Positions 8,783 to 16,885 of a stretch of DNA of 64,000 bases are shown in pieces. Origin of the DNA: Candidatus Aalborgicola bjergmarkensis (lineage in GTDB: Bacteria > Pseudomonadota > Gammaproteobacteria > Burkholderiales > Burkholderiaceae_C); contig JADJFE010000010.1 in the NCBI GenBank assembly GCA_016708725.1, forward strand, positions 1 to 64,000. Reading direction: 5' to 3'. The number at the start of each line of letters is the position of its first letter. Position 1 is the stretch's first letter. The notes beneath the pieces were generated by a model. The model was given only the letters and a program-made list of their open reading frames with translations. It made no database searches and was not told where the DNA came from. A program made the translations under genes and the position numbers.

Positions 8783-9691
8783 ATGAGCCACCCCACCTTC
8801 CCGATACGGTATATCGAGCCGGTTTTCCGTCCACCCAGCGAAGCGCAATCGCTGATTGTTCCCATCACCAACGGCTGCTCATGGAACAAGTGCACCTATT
8901 GCGAGATGTACACGGCGCCACAAAAAAAGTTCCACGCGTGCGACGAAGAAGAGACGCTGGAAGCCATCCGGCAGTGCGGCCGGCACCCACAGTTGGCGGG
9001 GCAGGTCCAGCGCGTTTTTCTCGGCGATGGTGATGCCCTGGTATTGTCCACACGAAGGCTGCTGGCCGTGCTGGAGGCCATCCGGGAACATTTGCCAGCG
9101 GTGCGACGGGTTTCCAGTTATTGCCTGCCACGCAATGTGCGCAACAAGTCGGTTGCCGAGTTGCAGGAGCTACGCGCAGCGGGCTTGTCGCTGGTGTATG
9201 TCGGCGCGGAATCCGGCGACGATACCGTACTGGCGAAGGTGCACAAGGGCGAAACCCTGGAATCCACCTGTGAAGCGCTGGACAAACTGGGCGCAGCGGG
9301 CATCAGCCGCTCGGTCATGTTGCTCAATGGGCTCGGTGGCCAGGTTCTGTCACGCCAGCATGCCGCAAATTCGGCGCAGCTGGCCAATCGGACCCAGCCC
9401 GAATTCCTGGCCACGTTGGTGGTGAGCTTCCCGCTGGGGGAAGAACGCTTCAGACAGGCATTCCCCGAATGGGAGCCGCTTGACCAGCAGGCATTGTTTT
9501 GTGAAATCGAGCAACTCTTGCAGGCGCTGGAGCTCAAACGCACGGTGTTTCGCAGCGACCATGCCTCCAACTGGCTGGTGCTCAAAGGCGCCCTGGGCGC
9601 GGAAAAAGACCGTTTACTTGCCGAGGTGCGCCAGGCGATTGACGCACCAGAGTCGGTACGGCTGCGCCCGGCATGGCAGCGCGGGCTGTGA
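8783..9691 (+). CDS. Radical SAM protein with Cx4Cx2C cluster motif
   Basis: The 302-residue product carries NGCSWNKCTYCEMY at residues 30-43. The three cysteines are spaced Cx4Cx2C rather than the usual Cx3Cx2C. Downstream are a GDGDALVLS segment and a YVGAESGDD segment, typical of radical SAM TIM-barrel cores (the first equivalent to the GGE motif region). Substrate and pathway are unknown; no partner gene is adjacent. Its last 110 bases overlap the 3' end of the convergent chemoreceptor gene. No strong ribosome site precedes ATG 8783, so the start is only probable. Confidence 0.75.
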   Translation: MSHPTFPIRYIEPVFRPPSEAQSLIVPITNGCSWNKCTYCEMYTAPQKKFHACDEEETLEAIRQCGRHPQLAGQVQRVFLGDGDALVLSTRRLLAVLEAIREHLPAVRRVSSYCLPRNVRNKSVAELQELRAAGLSLVYVGAESGDDTVLAKVHKGETLESTCEALDKLGAAGISRSVMLLNGLGGQVLSRQHAANSAQLANRTQPEFLATLVVSFPLGEERFRQAFPEWEPLDQQALFCEIEQLLQALELKRTVFRSDHASNWLVLKGALGAEKDRLLAEVRQAIDAPESVRLRPAWQRGL

Positions 9692-11501
9692 CGAAGCGCA
9701 AGCGGAATTGCTCAACCAGCGTTTGCAGACTGACAGCCTGGGCGTTCATTTGTTCGGCTGTGGAAGACAACTCTTCGGAGGCCGCTGCATTTTGTTGCGT
9801 GATCTGGTTGAGTTGGTTCATGGCGGTGGAAATCTGACTGACACCGGTCGCCTGTTCGTTGGAGGCATAGGTAATTTCGCGCACCAGTTCGGCCGTTTTC
9901 TGGATTCCAGGCAGCATGGTCAGCAGCAGGGCACCAGCATCTTCGGCCGTTTTGACGCTGTTGGCGGCCAGTTCGCCAATCTCCTGGGCTGCTACCTGGC
10001 TGCGTTCAGCCAGTTTGCGCACCTCGGCAGCCACTACGGCAAAGCCCATGCCGTGTTCACCAGCGCGTGCAGCCTCGATGGCCGCGTTGAGTGCCAGCAA
10101 GTCGGTCCGGTAGGCGATGTCGTCAATGATGCCGATTTTTTGGGCAATCAAGCGCATGGCGGTGACCGTGGACGCCACGGCGTCACCACCTTTCCTGGCA
10201 TCATCAGCGGACTGTTTGGCGATGCCATCCGTGATCTTGGCGTTTTCGGTATTTTGGGCAATGGATGCCGACATCTGCTCGATGGCAGAGGTCGTTTCTT
10301 CCAGACTCGCAGCCTGTTCGGTAGTGGCCTGGGACAGCGATTGCGAGGTACTGGCAACTTGCCCCGTTGATTCGGTAATCTCGGATGCGGTACTCGTGAC
10401 CTGCGCCAGTGTCGTACCGAGTTTGTCCAGCGTGTTATTCAAGGCATCGGCCAGTGCCTTGAAGTCACCGCTGAAGTTGCCATCCACACGCCGACTCAGG
10501 TCGCCGCTGGACATAGCCAAGAGCACATCGCCCACATCTGCCATGACTGTGGCACTGGTCTGGGCCAGCAGGTTGATGCTGCTGCCCAGGTCATGGGAAA
10601 AACCACGCTTGTCGTGCAAATCGATGCGTTTGACCAGATCGCCAGCCGCTGCGGCGCTGACGACGGCCTGTGTTTCGGACATGACTTGCGACAGCCGATC
10701 AATCATCTTCTGCATGGCGCGTTTGAGATCGGATATCTCGTTGCGTCCATCGTCCGCGCAACGGATTTTCAAATCTCCCTCAGCCAACCGGGCTGCAACA
10801 TCCACCACCTCGGTCAGCGGTCGTGTGATAGAGCGCACCAGTACCAGACCCAACGCAATCGAGAGCAGCACGGCTGCCGTACCTGAACCGATGATCCAGA
10901 CACGCGCCATAGCGTAGCGCTGCTCGGACTGCAGGCCAATTTGCTTGCGTTCATTTTCAAAAAACAACGACAGTTCACTGGAAGTCTTGTTGAAAGCATT
11001 CTGGTGCGGATTGATCTGTTTGAGCAGCAGCAGGTTAGCCTCATGAAATTCGCCCCTTTGCAGTGCGCCCAGAGCCAGACGAATACCCTCGGCGATCAGC
11101 ACCTTGCGCGCAGCATCGAGGGCCGCAACCAACCGGGTTTCTTCGCCTGCGTCCAGCTGACGCGCGGAAAACCGCTTCCAGACAGCTTCGCTATTTTCCA
11201 GACGCTGGCTGATGATTTCCGTATGCAGGGTTGTCGGGTGGCTGTGCATGGCGCGAAACGGGCTATCAGGGGCGTGCTGCAGGGCAAGCAACACATGGGA
11301 ACGCATCTCGGCAAAGTCGTAGCTCAGGGATGAAAGCTGTTCGTTGGGCACAATCGTGTTGCGGCTGGTTTCGTCATGCATCCGCACCATGACGGAAAGG
11401 TTGGACAGGCCAATCAACGCAATCAGTACCAGCAGGCTTATGACCGCCGCCAGTAGCACCACCAGGCGGGTACCGATACGGCTATTCTTCAAAAAACGCA
11501 T
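9582..11501 (-). CDS. Methyl-accepting chemotaxis protein
   Basis: A 639-residue transmembrane chemoreceptor. I chose the ATG at 11501 (MRFLKNSRIG; GGAG upstream) instead of the one at 11519. It has TM1 (RLVVLLAAVISLLVLIALIG), a helical periplasmic domain with conserved polar residues, TM2 (IGSGTAAVLLSIALGLVLV), and a HAMP (RSITRPLTEVVDVAARLAEG) followed by a second HAMP-like repeat. The signalling hairpin is canonical (DLLALNAAIEAARAGEHGMG). There is no C-terminal CheR-binding pentapeptide. The 3' end overlaps the convergent radical SAM gene. Confidence 0.9.
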   Translation of the reverse strand: MRFLKNSRIGTRLVVLLAAVISLLVLIALIGLSNLSVMVRMHDETSRNTIVPNEQLSSLSYDFAEMRSHVLLALQHAPDSPFRAMHSHPTTLHTEIISQRLENSEAVWKRFSARQLDAGEETRLVAALDAARKVLIAEGIRLALGALQRGEFHEANLLLLKQINPHQNAFNKTSSELSLFFENERKQIGLQSEQRYAMARVWIIGSGTAAVLLSIALGLVLVRSITRPLTEVVDVAARLAEGDLKIRCADDGRNEISDLKRAMQKMIDRLSQVMSETQAVVSAAAAGDLVKRIDLHDKRGFSHDLGSSINLLAQTSATVMADVGDVLLAMSSGDLSRRVDGNFSGDFKALADALNNTLDKLGTTLAQVTSTASEITESTGQVASTSQSLSQATTEQAASLEETTSAIEQMSASIAQNTENAKITDGIAKQSADDARKGGDAVASTVTAMRLIAQKIGIIDDIAYRTDLLALNAAIEAARAGEHGMGFAVVAAEVRKLAERSQVAAQEIGELAANSVKTAEDAGALLLTMLPGIQKTAELVREITYASNEQATGVSQISTAMNQLNQITQQNAAASEELSSTAEQMNAQAVSLQTLVEQFRLRFVTARAAMPGAAVPTLVRQSPGAPRQVNGLFPRPGRL

Positions 11502-11710
11502 TCCATTTACTCCATACATTCACGGATAGACAATTAACCACGCGAAGCCACGAAACAAAGTATCGCACAACGTAAAAAAGCAATTTTCATGCCTCTTGCT
11601 GCAACCCATGCCCCATGTAACCCATGAACCGCCTCCCATACAATGGTCAGCCACCACTCACTATCCACTATCGGCTGTGATGGAAGTCCTTTTTTGAAAA
11701 CTTCTTTCCA

Positions 11711-13432
11711 ATGCGCAACCGTTTGTCCGAATTGCTCGCCTTCAATACCATTGGGGCCAAGCTGACGACCATCATCTGCGCGATCATCGCCTGCGGTTTT
11801 TCGGTCATCATCTACTTTTACGCCAGCCAGCAGGAGAAGAACCACCTGCTGCAAAACGAGCGCGCCATCAACCAGGTACTCGGCAGCGTCAGCGAGGGAC
11901 TGCAAACCGTCATGATCACCGGGTCGGCAAGCGTCGCCGAACTGTTCGCCAAGCGCTTGCTGGGTGTCAAGGATGTCGAGGACTTCCGTATTCTGCGCAC
12001 CAATGGCCTGGAAGCTTTTCTCGACAATGAAACCATCATGACGGTCAATGCACTGCGCAAGGACACGGATTTCACACCGCGCGAGACGGAATCGCACAAC
12101 CGGATATTTGCCGAAGAAGACCCGAACTTTCGCCAGGTTTTGCTGACCAGGCAATTCACCTACTTTTATGGCAAGCAGATGGTTGATGGCAAGGAGACGG
12201 AGCATCTGACCTTTCTGTTGCCGATCAAGAACGTCAAGAAATGCTACCGCTGCCACGGCAAACAACGCGAAGTGCTCGGTGTGCTCAAATTCACTTCGTC
12301 GCTGGAGGGCGTCAGGAATAGCGTGCGCGAAACATGGATTCGCGCCGGTGTATTCCTGTTGCTCGCCCTGATTGCCACCCTGGTGGTGACTGCGCTGGTG
12401 CTCAAACGCTACATCGTGCGGCCAATCGAAGCCGTGTCTAATGCCATGGGCAAGGTCTCGAAAGGTGATCTGACGCAGCAAGTGCCGATTTTCGGTCGCG
12501 ACGAACTGTCGATGATGGCCACCAGTTTCAATCACATGACGCAGGAACTGCGTAGCATCTACGATGGCTTCAACTCCGAGCGCAACAAGCTATCAACGAT
12601 CATCATGGGAACCGATGAGGGCATCGTCGTCACCAATGACCAGGGGGTGATCGTGCTGCTCAACCCTTCCGTCGAAAAACTGTTGAGCAAACATGCCGAG
12701 AGAATCATCAGCGATGGTTTTCTTCACCTGCTCGATGCGCCGCAGCGCATGGAGAAATTGCTGGAAAGTAATGAAGCGAGCCTCGGTGGTCCTGAAATTT
12801 TTCTCTACCAGGCACGTTTTCTCGCCGTCTATGCGACGACCATCCGCCGTGCGAATGGACAACTGCTTGGCCGTACGGCAGTCATTCGCGATGTTACGCA
12901 GGAAAAGCGTCTGGAACAAAAGTTGCGCGAGCTCTCCAGTACCGATCCGCTGACCAATCTGGCCAACCGCCGTGCCCTTGATGAAACGCTGGCTACGGAA
13001 GTTGCCCTGGCACTTGAGCAGGGACGTGCGTTGTCGGTGCTGATGTTCGATGTGGACCACTTCAAGAAATTCAATGACAACTACGGTCACGATCAGGGGG
13101 ATCGTGTCCTGCGTGCCTTCTCGGATGTCACCAGGGAATGCGTGCGCGATGTGCTCGATACCGTCTGTCGCTACGGCGGCGAGGAGTTTGTCGTCATCGC
13201 ACGTGAAACGCCACAGGAGGGCGGTCTGATCCTGGCCGAGCGGATTCGCGCGGCAATCGAAGCCATGGAGGTTGACGGCCTGAACGTCACGACCAGCATC
13301 GGCGTTGCCGGTATTCGTGAAACTGGCGCCAAAACACCGGCGGAAATGATCGAAAAGGCCGATGCAGCGCTCTACAAAGCCAAGAACGCAGGCCGCAACA
13401 AGGTAATGCCCGCCAAGGTGGTAGCCAAATGA
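11711..13432 (+). CDS. Membrane diguanylate cyclase with periplasmic c-type haem sensor domain (first of pair)
   Basis: The 573-residue product has TM1 (about 13-35), a periplasmic Tll0287-like/DUF3365 domain with CYRCH at residues 178-182 for covalent haem, TM2 (about 218-238), HAMP, a PAS domain (about 295-400) and a GGDEF domain. The cyclase motif GGEEF is intact at 489-493. It is therefore expected to make c-di-GMP in response to the redox or ligand state of a periplasmic haem. It overlaps the next gene by ATGA, so the two are translationally coupled paralogues. The cytochrome cluster on the opposite strand begins about 1.7 kb downstream. Confidence 0.88.
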   Translation: MRNRLSELLAFNTIGAKLTTIICAIIACGFSVIIYFYASQQEKNHLLQNERAINQVLGSVSEGLQTVMITGSASVAELFAKRLLGVKDVEDFRILRTNGLEAFLDNETIMTVNALRKDTDFTPRETESHNRIFAEEDPNFRQVLLTRQFTYFYGKQMVDGKETEHLTFLLPIKNVKKCYRCHGKQREVLGVLKFTSSLEGVRNSVRETWIRAGVFLLLALIATLVVTALVLKRYIVRPIEAVSNAMGKVSKGDLTQQVPIFGRDELSMMATSFNHMTQELRSIYDGFNSERNKLSTIIMGTDEGIVVTNDQGVIVLLNPSVEKLLSKHAERIISDGFLHLLDAPQRMEKLLESNEASLGGPEIFLYQARFLAVYATTIRRANGQLLGRTAVIRDVTQEKRLEQKLRELSSTDPLTNLANRRALDETLATEVALALEQGRALSVLMFDVDHFKKFNDNYGHDQGDRVLRAFSDVTRECVRDVLDTVCRYGGEEFVVIARETPQEGGLILAERIRAAIEAMEVDGLNVTTSIGVAGIRETGAKTPAEMIEKADAALYKAKNAGRNKVMPAKVVAK

Positions 13433-15141
13433 TCAGCTTCAAGCGCATCGGTTTGCGACTCCTGCTAGCTGTCTTTTGCATCGTCATCATCGGACTGGCG
13501 GGGATTGCCGTTTCCTACTCCCTGCAGCAACAAGAAGAACTCGCGCGCGAAGCCGAGACCTCGCTGGCCAAGATCACGGACAGCGTTGCCGAGGGCATGA
13601 CCGCAATCATGCTTGGATCACACGCCAATGTTGCGCCAGAATTCGCCACCCGTTTGCGCAACATGCCCAACGTCATCGATTACCGCATCTTGCGTAACGA
13701 CGGCTTTGAGGCCTTCATTGACAACACCACCATCGACAAGGTGAATGATTTTCTCGGCTCGTATGAATTCACCGGACGCCCCAAACGTGAGGTCGCCAAA
13801 GAAGTGCTGGCCGCAACCGATCCGAATCTGAAAAAGGTTCTCGAAACGGGTAAGCGCGTCGTCTTCTACCAGACACTGCCGGGCGGCGAGCGCCACATCA
13901 CGACGCTTGCGCCCATCCAGTCGAGTCCGGTCTGCTCTGGCTGCCATGGGCAGGGTGAACTGGTGCATGGTGTCATCAAGCTGACCACCTCGCTGAAGGA
14001 GGTGGATCGTGACGTGGAACGTACCTGGTGGCTATCGATCGGGGTCATCGTTGCGGCGCTGGTCAGCATTGTCGGTTTGATCTACTGGGTCGCGCACCGG
14101 ACTGTCGTGTCGCACATCGTCGCGTTCTCGAAGGCGATGGAAACCGCAGCCAGGGGCGACATGTCGATCCGCCTGCCGGTACGCAGCAAGGACGAACTCG
14201 GCAACATGGCCAACTCCTTCAACGAGATGAACGAAGAACTCGAAAAGATTTATGCCGGACTGCGCGAGGAGCGCAACAAGCTCAGTTCGGTGATTCAGGG
14301 GGCCAGTTCGGGAATTGTCGTCACCGACGCGCAGCGCACGGTTGTTCTCGTGAACGAAGCCGCCGAGCGAATCCTCGGCAAGAGCGCGCCGCAAATCACC
14401 AGGGAAGGCTTCATGGCCTTGTTTGACGATCCCGCCTGGATGGAAGAACGCCTGGGCCGCGAGAACAACACGGGAGAAATCCGCACGTGGCATGCGCTGA
14501 CGCTTTCGGTACAGGTCTCCACCATCAACGATACATCCGGCACAACCATCGGTTCGGCCGCCCTGCTGCGCGATGTTACCGAAGAGAAACGACTGGAAAA
14601 CGCGCTGAAGATACAGTCGATTACCGATGCGCTGACCGGGCTGCATAACCGCCGCCATTTCAACGAAGTGATCGAGACCGAGTTCAAACGCTGGAAGCGC
14701 TACGCACAACCGCTGTCCGTGATGATGCTCGATGTTGACCATTTCAAGCGTTTTAACGATACCTACGGCCACGAATGCGGTGACCGCGTGCTCGGCGCCA
14801 TCGGCGAGATTCTCCGTATGATTGATTCACCCTCGCTGATTCCTTGTCGTTACGGTGGCGAGGAAATGGTCGTGATCCTGCCGGGTTGCCAGCAGGACAA
14901 GGCCAGTGAAGTTGCCGAATCCATCCGCCTGAAAATTGCTGCGCTGGTCATTGATGGCCTGAAAGTGACCGTCAGTATCGGCGTGGCCGGTGTGGCCGAC
15001 GTTCCGGGACACAAAATTGCGCTTGCGGACGGCGATGCACTAGTCAAACTGGCCGACGAAGCACTCTACAAAGCCAAGGAAGGCGGCCGCAACCGGGTAT
15101 GTGCAGCGAAACAGAACCCCCTCCCCCTTGATGGAGATTAA
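13429..15141 (+). CDS. Membrane diguanylate cyclase with periplasmic c-type haem sensor domain (second of pair)
   Basis: A 570-residue paralogue of the preceding gene with the same order: TM1, periplasmic haem domain with CSGCH at residues 169-173, TM2, HAMP, PAS, GGDEF. The active-site motif is GGEEM (476-480) instead of GGEEF. The change at the fifth position may be tolerated, so activity is likely but not certain. The last ten codons (NPLPLDGD and the stop) lie inside the 15.1-16.2 kb repeat array, so the array has replaced or extended the original C-terminus. Confidence 0.87.
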   Translation: MISFKRIGLRLLLAVFCIVIIGLAGIAVSYSLQQQEELAREAETSLAKITDSVAEGMTAIMLGSHANVAPEFATRLRNMPNVIDYRILRNDGFEAFIDNTTIDKVNDFLGSYEFTGRPKREVAKEVLAATDPNLKKVLETGKRVVFYQTLPGGERHITTLAPIQSSPVCSGCHGQGELVHGVIKLTTSLKEVDRDVERTWWLSIGVIVAALVSIVGLIYWVAHRTVVSHIVAFSKAMETAARGDMSIRLPVRSKDELGNMANSFNEMNEELEKIYAGLREERNKLSSVIQGASSGIVVTDAQRTVVLVNEAAERILGKSAPQITREGFMALFDDPAWMEERLGRENNTGEIRTWHALTLSVQVSTINDTSGTTIGSAALLRDVTEEKRLENALKIQSITDALTGLHNRRHFNEVIETEFKRWKRYAQPLSVMMLDVDHFKRFNDTYGHECGDRVLGAIGEILRMIDSPSLIPCRYGGEEMVVILPGCQQDKASEVAESIRLKIAALVIDGLKVTVSIGVAGVADVPGHKIALADGDALVKLADEALYKAKEGGRNRVCAAKQNPLPLDGD

Positions 15142-16195
15142 CCCCCTCCCCCCTTCGGGGTACTCCCCCTTGATGGAGATTAACCCCCTCCCCCCTTCGG
15201 GGTACTCCCCCTTGGCAGGGGGAGAGTTTTGGGCGAAGCGCGTCATTCACCCTCCATCTTTTGAGCGAAGCGTGCCATTTCAACTCCCCTCCTTTTCAAG
15301 GAGGGGTGCCCCTGCAGGGCAGGGGTGGCAGGGGGTGGTAGCAGGGGTAGCAGGGTGATGGAGATTAACCCCCCCCCCTTCAGGGTACTCCCCCTTGGCA
15401 GGGGAGAGTTTTGAGCAAGCGTGCCATTCACCCTCCATCTTTTGGGTGAAGCGTGCCATTCAACTCCCCTCCTTTACAAGGAGGGGGGCCCCGCAGGGGC
15501 GGGGTGGTAGCAGGAGTAGCAGCAGGGGTGGTAGCAGGGTAGCAGGGGTGATGGAGATTAACCCCCTCCCCCCTTCGGGGTACTCCCCTTGGCAGGGGGA
15601 GAGTTTTGGGCGAAGCGCGTCATTCACCCTCCATCTTTTGAGTGAAGCGTGCCATTCAACTCCCCTCCTTTTCAAGGAGGGGTGCCCCGCAGGGGCGGGG
15701 TGGTAGCAGGAGTAGCAGCAGGGGTGGTAGCAGGGGTAGCAGGGGTGATGGAGATTAACCCCCTCCCCCCTTCGGGGTACTCCCCCTTGGCAGGGGGAGA
15801 GTTTTGGGTGAAGCGCGTCATTCACCCTCCATCTTTTGAGTGAAGCGTGCCATTCAACTCCCCTCCTTTTCAAGGAGGGGTGCCCCGCAGGGGCGGGGTG
15901 GTAGCAGGAGTAGCAGCAGGGGTGGTAGCAGGGGTAGCAGGGGTGATGGAGATTAACCCCCTCCCCCCTTCGGGGTACTCCCCCTTGGCAGGGGGAGAGT
16001 TTTGGGCGAAGCGCGTCATTCACCCTCCATCTTTTGAGTGAAGCGTGCCATTCAACTCCCCTCCTTTTCAAGGAGGGGTGCCCCGCAGGGGCGGGGTGGT
16101 AGCAGGAGTAGCAGCAGGGGTGGTAGCAGGGGTAGCAGGAGTGGTAGCAGGGGTAGCAGGAGTGGTAGCAGGGGCGGGGTGGTCACCAAATTGAC
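15117..16195. repeat. Palindrome-rich tandem array, unit about 198 bp
   Basis: The anchor ATGGAGATTAACCCC recurs at 15131, 15173, 15358, 15551, 15748 and 15946. The last three full periods are 193, 197 and 198 bp; the first two anchors are only 42 bp apart. Each unit contains several perfect hairpins: CCCCTTCGGGG, CTCCCCC-N6-GGGGGAG, CCCCTCCTT-TTC-AAGGAGGGG and GCCCC-GCA-GGGGC. It also has a near-duplicate GAAGCGYGYCATTCA motif and a GGGGTGGTAGCA minisatellite that expands at 16110-16190. Because 198 is divisible by three, long open frames cross the array; I regard them as chance. Both flanking genes end inside it. Confidence 0.9.
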
Positions 16196-16535
16196 TTTTA
16201 ACTTCGGCCAATACGCCCTCCAATTGCTGAAATACCAATCGATTCTCAAACCTGAGCACCTTGATGCCCAATGCTTGCAAAAACATGTCCCGTTCGCGGT
16301 CATATGCTTGCGCGTCAGCGGTGTCATGCACGCCACCGTCAAGCTCAATGGCCAAACGTTCTGCTGGGCAATAAAAATCCAAAATGTAGCGCCCCACACT
16401 GTGTTGCCGCCTAAATTTCCGCCCATCCAGTTGCGAGCCTTTTAACTGCGTCCATAACTTGGCCTCTGCTGGCGTCAAGTTGTTACGCAGTTCTTTGCGG
16501 TATGTACGCAATGCGGACCGATTGTTCAATAGCAT
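16068..16535 (-). CDS. DUF559 endonuclease-like protein with repeat-encoded C-terminus
   Basis: Residues 1-118 form a DUF559 (Vsr/restriction-endonuclease-like) domain: LRNNLTPAEAKLWTQLKG, the DFYCPAERLAIELDGG core with the catalytic D and E-x-D pattern, and a C-terminal LRFENRLV helix. The remaining 37 residues (PATTPATPATTP type, ending PPLRGTPP) are encoded by the minisatellite and hairpins of the adjacent array. DUF559 proteins are thought to be PD-(D/E)XK nucleases; their biological role is unclear. Its ATG overlaps the TGA of a short upstream remnant. Confidence 0.8.
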   Translation of the reverse strand: MLLNNRSALRTYRKELRNNLTPAEAKLWTQLKGSQLDGRKFRRQHSVGRYILDFYCPAERLAIELDGGVHDTADAQAYDRERDMFLQALGIKVLRFENRLVFQQLEGVLAEVKSQFGDHPAPATTPATPATTPATPATTPAATPATTPPLRGTPP

Positions 16536-16663
16536 CCCAGTAACTCCAATGAGCGGTTTTCATCCCTCGCCAAACCCTCGGCCAATGTCAATTGCAGGTA
16601 GTAAGCGCGTAATTCGCGGCGCTGGCCCAAGGCGTAGCGCAATGCGTGTGCATCCGACCGCAA
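16526..16663 (-). pseudogene. C-terminal remnant of an unknown helical protein
   Basis: A minus-strand frame reads DAHALRYALGQRRELRAYYL, then QLTLAEGLARDENRSLELLG and CY, with clear helical, protein-like composition. It stops with TGA inside the first codons of the DUF559 gene (10-base overlap). It has no convincing start; a TTG at 16663 directly follows an in-frame stop. The dispersed repeat at 16679-16709 sits at its truncated upstream edge, so the gene was probably cut there. Family unknown. Confidence 0.4.
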
Positions 16664-16678
16664 TCAGAATTATCCTGA

Positions 16679-16709
16679 TTTAATAGCGGCTCCCGCACGT
16701 TCCACAAGC
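16679..16709 (+). repeat. Dispersed repeat copy 2
   Basis: Reads TTTAATAGCGGCTCCCGCAC then GTTCCACAAGCC. It matches the core AATAGC-N5-CCGCACGTTCCAC exactly. It lies between the MtrB gene and the remnant upstream of the DUF559 gene. Confidence 0.6.
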
Positions 16710-16885
16710 CCTGCAAGGAGATTTGCACACAAAAAAAGCCCCTGGAACGCCATGGCAGCGCTGTTTTGGGTGAATTCTTGTGGATTTTGATGAATTTTGG
16801 CGCTGGAGAAGCATTTTTCAAGGCACAAATTGCCTTGTAAGCCTTATGGAATAAGCGGGTACAGCTCTGTAAAGCATAGCAAACA

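Noticed and set aside
15044..16071. Long minus- and plus-strand open frames across the 198-bp repeat array, with a 66-residue periodic protein
   Set aside because: The unit length is a multiple of three, so open frames arise automatically. The codons are dictated by hairpins, no ribosome site precedes any of them, and both strands show them equally.
15131..16195. CRISPR array
   Set aside because: Repeats are about 198 bp and directly adjacent, with no unique spacers of constant size and no cas genes.
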